NCBI GenBank assembly: GCA_045545455.1
Contig: JAZQAY010000094.1
Coordinates: 1 to 33,927, forward strand
Reading direction: 5' to 3'
DNA length: 33,927 bases
Origin: RUG754 sp045545455
Lineage (GTDB): Bacteria > Bacillota > Clostridia > Peptostreptococcales > Anaerovoracaceae
Positions 9,519 through 16,887 of this stretch are shown here, piece after piece. A program made the translations under genes and the position numbers. How positions within the stretch are numbered: position 1 is the first letter of the stretch; the number at the start of each line of letters is the position of its first letter. The notes beneath the pieces were generated by a model. That model was given only the letters and a program-made list of their open reading frames with translations, made no database searches and was not told where the DNA came from.

Positions 9519-9572
9519 AAGTGTAATCAAGGTGTAATCAAAAAATACGCTGTTTTATTTCCAGTTACACTT
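9519..9572. repeat. short direct and inverted repeats next to the tRNA-Ala 3' end
   Basis: The 11-mer GTGTAATCAAG is repeated in tandem (9521-9531 and 9532-9542, last base A). AAGTGTAA at 9519-9526 is mirrored by TTACACTT at 9565-9572. This lies in a 175-base gene-free stretch between the AT-rich island and tRNA-Ala. Such short repeats beside a tRNA 3' end could be a recombinase arm or attachment region, but no integrase gene is in the window. Confidence 0.35.
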
Positions 9573-9602
9573 AAAAAATCAGACTTGCAGAAAATGCAAA
9601 AC

Positions 9603-9619
9603 CCCTTGAAAATCAAGGG
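9603..9619. repeat. palindrome CCCTTGA-N3-TCAAGGG (copy 1)
   Basis: A perfect inverted repeat with 7-base arms and an AAA centre, just downstream of the tRNA terminator on the minus strand. The same arms recur at 10797-10813, where they overlap a -35 box. On the minus strand it is followed by GTTTTG and could act as a weak second terminator. Confidence 0.5.
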
Positions 9620-9628
9620 CTTACAATG

Positions 9629-9656
9629 AAAAAAGGAAGTGCATTTACACTTCCTT
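9629..9656 (-). terminator. rho-independent terminator of the tRNA-Pro/tRNA-Ala operon
   Basis: Read on the minus strand, the stem GGAAGTG / CACTTCC (extendable by A-T pairs) with a 6-base loop is followed by six T residues, 4 bases beyond the CCA end of tRNA-Ala. Confidence 0.85.
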
Positions 9657-9659
9657 GAT

Positions 9660-9735
9660 TGGTGGAGCGTAGGGGGATCGAACCCCTGGCCTCAAGATTG
9701 CGAACCTTGCGCTCTCCCAGCTGAGCTAACGCCCC
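9660..9735 (-). tRNA. tRNA-Ala (anticodon CGC)
   Basis: The 76-base minus-strand gene folds as a full cloverleaf. The acceptor GGGGCGT / ACGCTCC contains the G3-U70 pair that identifies alanine tRNAs. The D arm is GCTC/GAGC, the anticodon loop TTCGCAA gives CGC, the T arm is AGGGG-TTCGATC-CCCCT, the discriminator is A, and CCA is encoded. It reads GCG codons. Its 3' end points towards the AT-rich Rhs island. Confidence 0.95.
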
Positions 9736-9781
9736 GCGCCACCGATATTTTAACCGACTGTATAAGACAAAAAATTAAAAA

Positions 9782-9858
9782 TGGTCGGAGTGGCAGGATT
9801 TGAACCTGTGGCCACTTCGTCCCTAACGAAGTGCTCTACCAAGCTGAGCTACACCCCG
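9782..9858 (-). tRNA. tRNA-Pro (anticodon AGG)
   Basis: The 77-base minus-strand gene has acceptor CGGGGTG / CACTCCG with C1-G72 and discriminator A, as in bacterial proline tRNAs. The anticodon stem is CTTCG/CGAAG, the loop TTAGGGA has U33, anticodon AGG and G37, and CCA is encoded. One A-C mismatch is seen at the end of the T stem. A34 in a proline tRNA is unusual in bacteria. It is cotranscribed with tRNA-Ala, 46 bases downstream. Confidence 0.93.
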
Positions 9859-9869
9859 ACGCGTGTTAT

Positions 9870-9898
9870 ACTATAACACATTGCATTTTAAATTTCAA
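9870..9898 (-). promoter_or_regulatory. promoter of the tRNA-Pro/tRNA-Ala operon
   Basis: On the minus strand TTGAAA (9893-9898), a 17-base spacer and TATAGT (9870-9875) lie just upstream of tRNA-Pro. The -10 box is inside a perfect 17-base palindrome, GTGTTATA-C-TATAACAC, at 9863-9879. Confidence 0.75.
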
Positions 9899-9945
9899 GC
9901 ATTTTTTACAGGAATTGCAAAAAACATATCAAAGATGTCCGACCA

Positions 9946-10710
9946 TCACTCATCCTTCCTGGATGCCAGATAGTAGGGAAGGGCTACGAAGATCACTCCG
10001 CCGATAACGTTTCCGATGGTAACGAAGAGCAGATTCCAGAAGTATCCTCCGATCGTCACTGCCTGACCTGAGGGCTCCATGAGAGCCACTGCCATCAGGG
10101 TCATATTGGCGATGCTGTGCTCAAATCCCGTGGTGATGAACGCGAAGAGACACCAGAAAATCATGATGAGTTTGCCTGCGTCCGACGTGGCGCGGCCTGC
10201 GCTCCATACAGCCAGGCACACCAGGAAGTTACAGAGCACCCCGCGCATGATGAGAGGGACCGCCCCGAGGGACATCTTGGTATATGCGGCGGATGCCATG
10301 AATTCGCCTACAGCTCCCGTACCGAGTCCCGTGAAGTGATAGAGGACTGCCAGCACCAGAGCGCCGAAGAGATTTCCGATCCAGCAGATCACCCAGAGCT
10401 TCACAGCTTCACCCCAGCTTACCTTCTTATCCATAGCTCCCATGGCCATCACCATGTTGTTTCCGGTGAAGAGCTCGGCTCCCGCCATGACCACAAGACT
10501 CAGAGCCACTCCGAAGCAGAGTCCCATGACGAACTTGGTGTAAGGGGCACCGTTGAGCTGGCCGCCCACGGTGAAGGCGAGAAGCACGCCCACTCCGATA
10601 TATGCTCCTGCCAGCATGGAAAGGATGAAATACCCAAAGGGGTCCTTATTCAGCATATTCAGTTTGGAAACGGAACCGTCTGCGGTCCTTGTAACGTCAG
10701 GCTTGAACAT
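9946..10710 (-). CDS. formate/nitrite transporter family (FNT) channel
   Basis: This 254-aa integral membrane protein has about six helices and the FNT signatures AELFTGN (78-84), RGVLCNFLVCLAVW (156-169) and GFEHSIANM (195-203), including the conserved central His198. FNT proteins form pentamers that pass formate, nitrite or hydrosulfide across the cytoplasmic membrane. Which anion it carries cannot be told from this sequence, and no pyruvate formate-lyase or nitrite reductase gene is adjacent. It is a single-gene unit: ACGGAG sits 8 bases before the ATG and a promoter precedes it. Its length is normal for the family. Confidence 0.93.
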   Translation of the reverse strand: MFKPDVTRTADGSVSKLNMLNKDPFGYFILSMLAGAYIGVGVLLAFTVGGQLNGAPYTKFVMGLCFGVALSLVVMAGAELFTGNNMVMAMGAMDKKVSWGEAVKLWVICWIGNLFGALVLAVLYHFTGLGTGAVGEFMASAAYTKMSLGAVPLIMRGVLCNFLVCLAVWSAGRATSDAGKLIMIFWCLFAFITTGFEHSIANMTLMAVALMEPSGQAVTIGGYFWNLLFVTIGNVIGGVIFVALPYYLASRKDE

Positions 10711-10748
10711 TTGTAAACTCCGTAACTATCTTCATTCAGGTTTAGCAA

Positions 10749-10777
10749 ATTATACCATACAGAAGCCCTCGGCACAA
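10749..10777 (-). promoter_or_regulatory. promoter of the FNT channel gene
   Basis: On the minus strand a perfect TATAAT (10749-10754) is preceded by a 17-base spacer and TTGTGC (10772-10777). It fires away from the ABC-importer promoter, so 10711-10965 is a divergent control region. Confidence 0.65.
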
Positions 10778-10796
10778 CATGAGATTTCGCTGAATT

Positions 10797-10813
10797 CCCT
10801 TGACATTCAAGGG
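10797..10813. repeat. palindrome CCCTTGA-N3-TCAAGGG (copy 2), over the -35 box
   Basis: A perfect inverted repeat with the same 7-base arms as at 9603-9619. It covers the TTGACA box of the ABC-importer promoter, so it is well placed to be an operator. Confidence 0.5.
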
Positions 10814-10828
10814 CTCTGGTGTTAGTAT
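10800..10828 (+). promoter_or_regulatory. sigma-A promoter of the peptide ABC importer operon
   Basis: A consensus TTGACA (10800-10805), a 17-base spacer and TAGTAT (10823-10828). Predicted transcription starts near 10835, leaving a leader of about 130 bases before the first gene. Confidence 0.8.
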
Positions 10829-10863
10829 GCTTATGATAAACAGAAATTACAGTCTAATGCTCT

Positions 10864-10923
10864 TCCGGACGGCCGGAAAAACGCGAACAGAATTCCAATC
10901 AATCGCATATCCGGACGGCCGGA
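10864..10923 (+). repeat. twin 14-base hairpin/operator motif in the importer leader
   Basis: TCCGGACGGCCGGA occurs identically at 10864-10877 and 10910-10923. Each copy is self-complementary (TCCGG / CCGGA around ACGG), and the second is followed by CTTTTATT. They lie in the transcribed leader and could be regulator sites, or RNA hairpins with the second acting as a weak attenuator. Confidence 0.55.
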
Positions 10924-10965
10924 CTTTTATTACCCAAATTTAAAAAGAAAAGGAGCAAGAGACTT

Positions 10966-12504
10966 ATGAAAAAATTTTTAGTAGTAGTCTTATCACTTGT
11001 CATGGTCTTCACTTTGGCAGCCTGCGGAGGCGGCTCAGGTGAGACCGAGATCAACATCAATCCCGAACCCAACGGGGAACCCGTTCAGGGCGGCGAGATC
11101 GTAATGGGCGTTACAGCCGACCTCGATTCCAGCCTTGACCCCCACGTATCTTCATCCTCAGCCAGCACCAGAGAAGTCCTCTTCAATGTTTACGAGGGTC
11201 TGGTAAAGCCCGATGCAGAGGGAAATCTCAATCCTGCCATCGCAGAAACATTCTCAGTAAACGAAACAGCAGATGAATATACCTTTACGCTGAGACAGGG
11301 CGTCAAGTTCCACAACGGAGCAGACGTTACCATGGATGACGTAGTATGGTCACTTTCAAGGGCAGCCGGCCTCGAGACAGGCGAGCCTCTGGTTTCCGAC
11401 GTTGCAAACATCGCATCAGTCACCGCAAAGGATGACAAGACCGTAGTTATCGGCCTTAAGGCACCCGACACCGAGTTCCTTGCTCACATCACCACAGCCA
11501 TCATCCCCAAGGATTCTGATCCTTCAACAACACCTATCGGAACAGGCCCTTACATGCTGACCGACAGAAAGGTGCAGGAAAGCATCACATTCGAAAGATT
11601 CGCTGATTACTGGGGAGAAGCACCTTACCTCGATAAGGTCACCCTTAAGGTCATCGACAACGCTGAGACTCTCGTAATGAGCCTTAAGTCCGGAGCTATC
11701 GACATGGCTGCACACCTCGTATTCAGCCAGGTCAAGGAAGTTCCCGACCTCAACATCTATGAGGGAGCATCCAACGCAGTTCAGGGACTCTACCTCAACC
11801 ACAGCGTAGCACCTCTCGACGATCTGAAGGTAAGACAGGCGCTTTCATACGCAATCGACAAGCAGGCCATCCTCGACCTCGCATTCGACGGACACGGCGC
11901 ACTTGTCGGATCCAGCATGTTCCCCGCCTTAAAGAAGTATTTCATGGACGATCTCACGAACTACTATGAGTATGATCCCGCCAAGGCACAGGAACTCCTT
12001 AAGGAAGCAGGATATGAGAACGGTTTCGATCTGGAGATCACCGTTCCTTCCAACATGCAGCAGCACGTAGACACTGCTCAAGTCATCGTAGAACAGCTCC
12101 AGGCAGTAGGTGTAAACGCCACCATCAACCAGGTCGAATGGGCTACATGGCTCGAAGAGACATACAAGGGAAGAAAATTCCAGTCCACCATCGTAAGCTT
12201 CGATGCTCACGGAGTAGCAGCTTCCGACATGCTTGCCAGATTCCAGACAGGAAACGGCAAGAACTTCATCAACTATGCAAACCCTGCATATGACGAAGCG
12301 TATACTGCAGCAGTTTCCACAACTGACGATGCAGCTCAGACAGAAGCTTTCAAGCAGTGCGAGGAGATCCTCACAGCAGATGCAGCAAACGTCTACATTC
12401 AGGACGTAGCATCCTTCGTAGCGATGGGAAGCGATTTCTACGGCTATGAATTCTACCCGCTTTATGTAATAGACTTCTCAAAGATATTCAAAACCGCAGA
12501 ATAA
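10966..12504 (+). CDS. peptide ABC importer, substrate-binding lipoprotein (SBP family 5)
   Basis: This 512-aa protein has a lipoprotein signal MKKFLVVVLSLVMVFTLAAC with the lipid-modified Cys20, a Gly/Ser/Glu linker, then the OppA/DppA fold. Typical pieces are GPYMLTDRK in the N-lobe and VRQALSYAIDK in the second lobe. It binds peptides, or another class 5 ligand such as nickel chelates, outside the membrane and delivers them to the DppB/C-like permeases. It is first in a five-gene operon, with AGGAG about 10 bases before the ATG. Only 3 bases separate it from the permease gene. Substrate specificity cannot be read from sequence; dppA or oppA would be guesses. Confidence 0.93.
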   Translation: MKKFLVVVLSLVMVFTLAACGGGSGETEININPEPNGEPVQGGEIVMGVTADLDSSLDPHVSSSSASTREVLFNVYEGLVKPDAEGNLNPAIAETFSVNETADEYTFTLRQGVKFHNGADVTMDDVVWSLSRAAGLETGEPLVSDVANIASVTAKDDKTVVIGLKAPDTEFLAHITTAIIPKDSDPSTTPIGTGPYMLTDRKVQESITFERFADYWGEAPYLDKVTLKVIDNAETLVMSLKSGAIDMAAHLVFSQVKEVPDLNIYEGASNAVQGLYLNHSVAPLDDLKVRQALSYAIDKQAILDLAFDGHGALVGSSMFPALKKYFMDDLTNYYEYDPAKAQELLKEAGYENGFDLEITVPSNMQQHVDTAQVIVEQLQAVGVNATINQVEWATWLEETYKGRKFQSTIVSFDAHGVAASDMLARFQTGNGKNFINYANPAYDEAYTAAVSTTDDAAQTEAFKQCEEILTADAANVYIQDVASFVAMGSDFYGYEFYPLYVIDFSKIFKTAE

Positions 12505-12507
12505 TAA

Positions 12508-13449
12508 ATGAAATATGTTTTAAAGAAGACAGGGATATTGATAGTCACTCTGATATTGATATCCCTGCTGGCATTTCTTGCCTTCCAGATAATACCGGGA
12601 GATCCGGTAACAAAAATACTGGGCACGGACTATACCCCTCAGAGAGCCGCTGAACTTAGAGAGCAGCTCGGCCTGAACGGAAACATCATCGAGAGATATC
12701 TCCGCTGGCTGAAGGGGCTTCTGACCGGCGACCCGGGCATAAGCTACAGCTATTTCATGCCTGTAAAGGACGTTCTTAAGGGAAAGGTCGCTTTAACTGC
12801 GACCCTCTCTCTTTTGTCGTGGATAATAGTGACTCTGATCAGCATCCCTCTCGGGATCATCATGGTCAGATACCAGAACGAGACCTTCAGGAGGATCAGC
12901 GTAGCTTTGAATCAGATATTCATGGCGATCCCGCCGTTCTTCTTAGGTATGCTTCTGGCATATCTTTTTGGCTTGGTGCTGAAACTGTTCACGCCCGGCG
13001 TTTACGTTCCCCTGAGCCAGGATTTCGGAAAGGGGCTCGTGTATCTTTTGTTCCCGGCTCTCGCCATCTCGCTTCCCAAGGCTGCCAAGGTTGCCAAGCT
13101 CCTTCACGCCTCCATCCAGGACGAGATGAACAAGGACTACGTGAGAACGGCATACAGCCGCGGGAACACCAGATGGAAGGTCATAAGGACTCACGTCTTG
13201 AGGAATGCGCTTCTTCCTACCATCACGTATATAGCGATGACCCTTGCTGACATAGTTGCCGGATCCATCGTGGTGGAGCAGGTATTCGCCCTTCCGGGTC
13301 TCGGGAGGCTTCTGATCACCAGTATCGGAAACCGCGACTTCCCGGTTGCCGAGTGCATAGTGGTCATCATAGCTTTTGTTGTAGTATTTATGAATTATCT
13401 GGCGGATATCGTGACCCAGTACGTCGATCCGCGCGTGAGACTGGGGTGA
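12508..13449 (+). CDS. peptide ABC importer permease, DppB/OppB type
   Basis: This 313-aa permease has six predicted helices and the DppB N-terminal signature (IPGDPV at 30-35 and LREQLGLNG). The EAA loop for ATPase contact is near residues 205-225 (DYVRTAYSRGNTRWKVIRTHVLRNALLPT). With the next gene it forms the membrane pore. No clear Shine-Dalgarno site precedes the ATG, which lies 3 bases after the previous stop, so translation is probably coupled. Confidence 0.93.
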   Translation: MKYVLKKTGILIVTLILISLLAFLAFQIIPGDPVTKILGTDYTPQRAAELREQLGLNGNIIERYLRWLKGLLTGDPGISYSYFMPVKDVLKGKVALTATLSLLSWIIVTLISIPLGIIMVRYQNETFRRISVALNQIFMAIPPFFLGMLLAYLFGLVLKLFTPGVYVPLSQDFGKGLVYLLFPALAISLPKAAKVAKLLHASIQDEMNKDYVRTAYSRGNTRWKVIRTHVLRNALLPTITYIAMTLADIVAGSIVVEQVFALPGLGRLLITSIGNRDFPVAECIVVIIAFVVVFMNYLADIVTQYVDPRVRLG

Positions 13450-13453
13450 TAAG

Positions 13454-14257
13454 ATGATCAAAGGCACGAATTCACATTTCAAGATCGGCGCGGTCATCAC
13501 CATCGTCATGCTGGTCATCATAATAGTGGGCATGTTCTGGACGCCCTATGATCCGAATCAGATGAGCGGTTCGGAAAAGATGCAGGGACCGAGCCTCCAC
13601 CACATATTCGGTACGGATAACTTCGGAAGAGATATCTTTTCCAGAGTAGTGCAGGGGGCGGGAGCCACCTTCATGATCGCCTTTGCGACTGTCGCGATAG
13701 GTCTCGTGGTCGGCATCCTGATCGGACTTTTCACCGGATACTTCGGAGGATGGCTCGATGAGATACTGATGCGTATAAATGACAGTATCATGGCCTTCCC
13801 GAGTATTTTATTGGCCCTGGTCCTGATAGCCATTCTGGGCGGCGGCAAGTACAATATCATCATCGCTTTAGGCATCCTTTTCATACCCAGCTTCGCAAGG
13901 CTGGTCCGCTCTGAAGTGGCCCGCCAGAAGAGCATGGATTACGTAAAGAACGCCAAGCTCATGGGCGTAGGCACCATGAGACTGCTATTCGTACATATTT
14001 TGCCGAACATCGTTCCGGTGCTCTTATCGGCCATCGCCATCGGCTTCAATAACGCCGTTCTCGCAGAGGCTTCCATGAGCTTCCTGGGAGTAGGCGTCCA
14101 GCCTCCTGATCCGAGTCTGGGCAGGATGCTTAACGAAGCTCAGACTTATCTCATGAGCGCACCCTGGTACGCCATGTCAACAGGTATAGCCATCGTCCTT
14201 CTGGTTCTCGGCTTCGGTCTCATCGGAGAAGGTCTGGGAGGTGAGAGAAATGGCTGA
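13454..14257 (+). CDS. peptide ABC importer permease, DppC/OppC type
   Basis: This 267-aa partner permease starts after GGGGTG, 5 bases upstream. It has an N-terminal helix (about 11-31), the family signature HIFGTDNFGRDIFSRV (about 49-64), and an EAA loop (DYVKNAKLMGVGTMRLLFVHILPNI) around residues 160-185. It ends with a hydrophobic helix and GEGL. Its last 8 bases overlap the start of the first ATPase gene, as is usual in these operons. Confidence 0.93.
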   Translation: MIKGTNSHFKIGAVITIVMLVIIIVGMFWTPYDPNQMSGSEKMQGPSLHHIFGTDNFGRDIFSRVVQGAGATFMIAFATVAIGLVVGILIGLFTGYFGGWLDEILMRINDSIMAFPSILLALVLIAILGGGKYNIIIALGILFIPSFARLVRSEVARQKSMDYVKNAKLMGVGTMRLLFVHILPNIVPVLLSAIAIGFNNAVLAEASMSFLGVGVQPPDPSLGRMLNEAQTYLMSAPWYAMSTGIAIVLLVLGFGLIGEGLGGERNG

Positions 14258-15098
14258 TGTAAAGAAAAAATACGATCCGAGAAAGGTCATGCTGGACGTC
14301 CATGGGCTGAAAGTAACCTTCAAGTCCACCGGAAAGGAAGCGGTAAGAGGCATAGACTTCTTCATGAAGAACGGTCAGCGTGTGGGCCTGGTAGGAGAAT
14401 CCGGATCAGGCAAGACCGTAACCGCCATGGCCATCTCCGGACTGATAGAAAGATACAACGTGGATATCGAGGGAGAGATCCTCTTTAACGGAAAAGATCT
14501 CAGGACCTGCTCGAGAGACGAACTCAGACGCATCCAGGGAAGAGGAATCGGCGTGGTGTTCCAGGAACCCATGACAAGCCTTAACCCCCTCATGAAGATA
14601 GGGCAGCAGATCGAAGAGACCCTGGTGCTCCACACCAAGAAGAACAAAGAAGAAAGACGCGCTCTGGTTCTGGAAGCCATGGAAAAAGTAGGCCTTCCCG
14701 AACCCGAAGTGACCTATGATAAATATCCTCATCAGCTGTCCGGCGGACAGAGGCAGAGAGCAATGATCGCATCGGCCTTCGTTGTAGTCCCTCAGCTTCT
14801 GATCTGCGACGAGCCCACCACAGCGCTGGATGTACGCGTCCAGGCTCAGATACTTAAGCTCCTGAGGAGCCTGAGTGAGGAGTACGGCGTGGGAATCCTT
14901 CTCATCAGCCATGACTTAAGAGTAATCAGGCAACTCTGCGACAGGGTAGCCGTAATGTACAAAGGGGAGATCGTGGAGGCAGGCCCCACTGAGAGGATCT
15001 TCGAGAACCCTCAGCACGAATACACGAAGCAGCTTATCTCAGCGATACCCAGCCGCGAGAACGTAAGGAATACAAAAAAGGAAGATCCTGAGAAATGA
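14250..15098 (+). CDS. peptide ABC importer ATPase, DppD/OppD type
   Basis: This 282-aa ATPase has Walker A GESGSGKT (about 51-58), signature LSGGQRQR, Walker B LLICDEPTTALD and switch HDLR. I prefer ATG 14250 to the in-frame GTG at 14241, because GGGAGG at 14237-14242 fits 14250 and contains the GTG. Classical DppD/OppD proteins run to about 320-340 residues and end in a cysteine-rich oligopeptide-transporter C-terminal domain; this one stops soon after the ABC core and lacks it. It powers uptake together with the next gene. Confidence 0.92.
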   Translation: MADVKKKYDPRKVMLDVHGLKVTFKSTGKEAVRGIDFFMKNGQRVGLVGESGSGKTVTAMAISGLIERYNVDIEGEILFNGKDLRTCSRDELRRIQGRGIGVVFQEPMTSLNPLMKIGQQIEETLVLHTKKNKEERRALVLEAMEKVGLPEPEVTYDKYPHQLSGGQRQRAMIASAFVVVPQLLICDEPTTALDVRVQAQILKLLRSLSEEYGVGILLISHDLRVIRQLCDRVAVMYKGEIVEAGPTERIFENPQHEYTKQLISAIPSRENVRNTKKEDPEK

Positions 15099-15874
15099 AA
15101 AGGGATACGAGAATAATAGACAAAAGCAACGAACCGAGCGATCTCGTACTCGATGTGAGAGACCTATCGGTAACATACAGGGATTCATCCATATTCGGCA
15201 CCAAGTCCACCTATCAGGCTGTTAAGCACGTGAACCTCAGCATCAGGCAGGGTGAGATCATGGGGCTCGTAGGCGAATCCGGCTGCGGCAAGTCCACCAT
15301 GTCGAGGACGGTGCTCGGAATGATCGAGGACGCCGACATAACAGGCGAGATCATCCACTACACAAAGCGTCCCCAGATGGTATTCCAGGATCCTTTCTCC
15401 AGCCTCAATCCTTCCAAGACCATCGGATGGATACTGGAGGAGCCCTTAAGGATCTTCGGAAAGTACGACGAAGCCGAGCGCAAAAAACGTGTTCTGGATA
15501 TGATGGACAGGGTAGGCCTTGAAAGGGAGCTGGTGAACAGAAAGCCCAACGAACTTTCAGGAGGACAGAAGCAAAGGGTATCCATCGGAGTAGCTCTGAT
15601 CAGACGTCCCAGGTTCATCGTGGCGGACGAGCCCGTATCGGCTCTTGACGTATCCATCCAGGGACAGATCCTGAAGCTCCTTCTGGAACTGAGAGATGAG
15701 CTGGATCTGTCATATCTCTTTATCACCCACGACCTTAACGTCTGCTACTCCATCTGTGACAGGGTGGCAGTAATGTACAAGGGCCAGATCGTCGAAGAAG
15801 GCCCCGTCGAAGAGGTCTATAAAAACCCCCAGCACGAATATACGAAGATGCTTCTCGAAGCGGCTATGCTATAA
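15095..15874 (+). CDS. peptide ABC importer ATPase, DppF/OppF type
   Basis: This 259-aa ATPase overlaps the previous gene by ATGA. It has Walker A GESGCGKST (about 57-65), Q-loop MVFQDPFSSLNP, signature LSGGQKQR, Walker B FIVADEPVSALD and switch HDLN. It pairs with the DppD-like subunit as the second half of the ATPase heterodimer. At 259 residues it is compact relative to usual DppF proteins (about 310-330), lacking the C-terminal extension. It is the last gene of the operon. Confidence 0.92.
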   Translation: MKRDTRIIDKSNEPSDLVLDVRDLSVTYRDSSIFGTKSTYQAVKHVNLSIRQGEIMGLVGESGCGKSTMSRTVLGMIEDADITGEIIHYTKRPQMVFQDPFSSLNPSKTIGWILEEPLRIFGKYDEAERKKRVLDMMDRVGLERELVNRKPNELSGGQKQRVSIGVALIRRPRFIVADEPVSALDVSIQGQILKLLLELRDELDLSYLFITHDLNVCYSICDRVAVMYKGQIVEEGPVEEVYKNPQHEYTKMLLEAAML

Positions 15875-15880
15875 AAATAA

Positions 15881-15902
15881 GAGCCCCGAAGGGCTCTTTT
15901 TC
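15881..15902. terminator. terminator between converging importer operon and DMT gene
   Basis: GAGCCC-CGAA-GGGCTC followed by five T residues ends the importer operon. The stem is symmetric, and the A-rich 5' flank (ATAAAAATAA) lets it serve the opposing gene as well. Confidence 0.85.
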
Positions 15903-16764
15903 ACTTGGTTGATTTCTCTTTTAGGAGCAGCATGATGGACACGATCATGAGGGCCGAGCCGACTACCGTGTATACTGACAGCCCCTGTCGCAGAAGAACG
16001 AAGCCCAGAACTGCCGACGAAAGGGGCTCCAGAGAGTCTATCATAGAAGCGCGGGTCGCGCCGATAAGGCGTACCGACTTATAGAACAGGCCTCTCGCAA
16101 CTATCACGCCGATCGTTCCGAGGCAGATGATGGATATCCACTGAAGGGTCCCTGATGGAAGAAGCGGCTCGCCCGCCATCAGGCATCGCACTGAAGAGAA
16201 TATCATTATGGGGATTATACCTGTGAGAAGTATCACCTCTGTGGGGACTTCTTTCAGGTATTTTGAATTAAGGAGAATGACCTGCACGGAATACTGAAGA
16301 GCTGCAATGAGCCCGACTGCAAAAGCAGTCATGCTCAGCCCTCCGCTGAAGCCGGGAACTGCGATGACCAGCAGCCCCAATATGGTGAGGCAGGCGATGA
16401 GCCCGCGGGTCTTCGTGAACTTCTCACGGCCCATCATCATCTCCATTATGAATACGAAAGCTACATAGGATATCGATACTGCGACGGATACCATGTTCGG
16501 CAGGTAGTGATATGCGTAGTTGAAGGTCACGTTACCGAAGACAGCCATGGCGCAAAGGAGCAGTATCCAAGGGATGTGCTTCTTTTGTATTCCCGTGTAA
16601 GATTCTTTTCTGAACACGACGGGAAGCATGAATATCAGGGACACCAGATGGCGCGAAAAAAGCAGGGTATTGGTGGCGATCCCGCCCTTGTAACCCAGCT
16701 GTGTGAAAGTCGGTGTCGACGAATATGATATTGTCGCCAGTATCGCGTAGATGATGCCCTTCAT
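15901..16764 (-). CDS. EamA/DMT-superfamily transporter
   Basis: This 287-aa protein has about ten membrane helices in two homologous EamA halves, starting MKGIIYAILATISYSSTPTFTQLGY. The second half (ISIICLGTIGVIVARGLFYKSVRLIGATRASMIDSLEPLSSAVLGFVLL) is highly typical. DMT transporters export metabolites or amino acids, or import precursors; the substrate is not predictable here. CGGAG lies 6 bases before the ATG. A promoter (TTGAAA at 16825-16830, 16-base spacer, TACTAT at 16803-16808, minus strand) is shared in a divergent region with tmRNA. Confidence 0.9.
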   Translation of the reverse strand: MKGIIYAILATISYSSTPTFTQLGYKGGIATNTLLFSRHLVSLIFMLPVVFRKESYTGIQKKHIPWILLLCAMAVFGNVTFNYAYHYLPNMVSVAVSISYVAFVFIMEMMMGREKFTKTRGLIACLTILGLLVIAVPGFSGGLSMTAFAVGLIAALQYSVQVILLNSKYLKEVPTEVILLTGIIPIMIFSSVRCLMAGEPLLPSGTLQWISIICLGTIGVIVARGLFYKSVRLIGATRASMIDSLEPLSSAVLGFVLLRQGLSVYTVVGSALMIVSIMLLLKEKSTK

Positions 16765-16841
16765 AAAAGCTCCGCAAAAGATGTCATTAATACTTTAAGG
16801 ATATAGTATCACAGAGTGAAAAGATTTCAAGTCCGCAATAC

Positions 16842-16870
16842 TTGAATTTTTCCATATAATAGTATATAAT
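16842..16870 (+). promoter_or_regulatory. tmRNA promoter
   Basis: TTGAAT (16842-16847), a 17-base spacer and a perfect TATAAT (16865-16870). The start is predicted near 16877, about ten bases before the mature tmRNA 5' end. Confidence 0.8.
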
Positions 16871-16887
16871 TTAATTCCTGAAAATAT

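Noticed and set aside
10117..10716. His/Glu-rich 199-codon plus-strand frame over the FNT channel gene
   Set aside because: Antisense shadow of a clear FNT protein; composition is unnatural and the start lacks a site.
12943..13533. 196-codon minus-strand frame across the two permease genes
   Set aside because: Antisense of membrane protein codons; the plus-strand permeases have clear family motifs.
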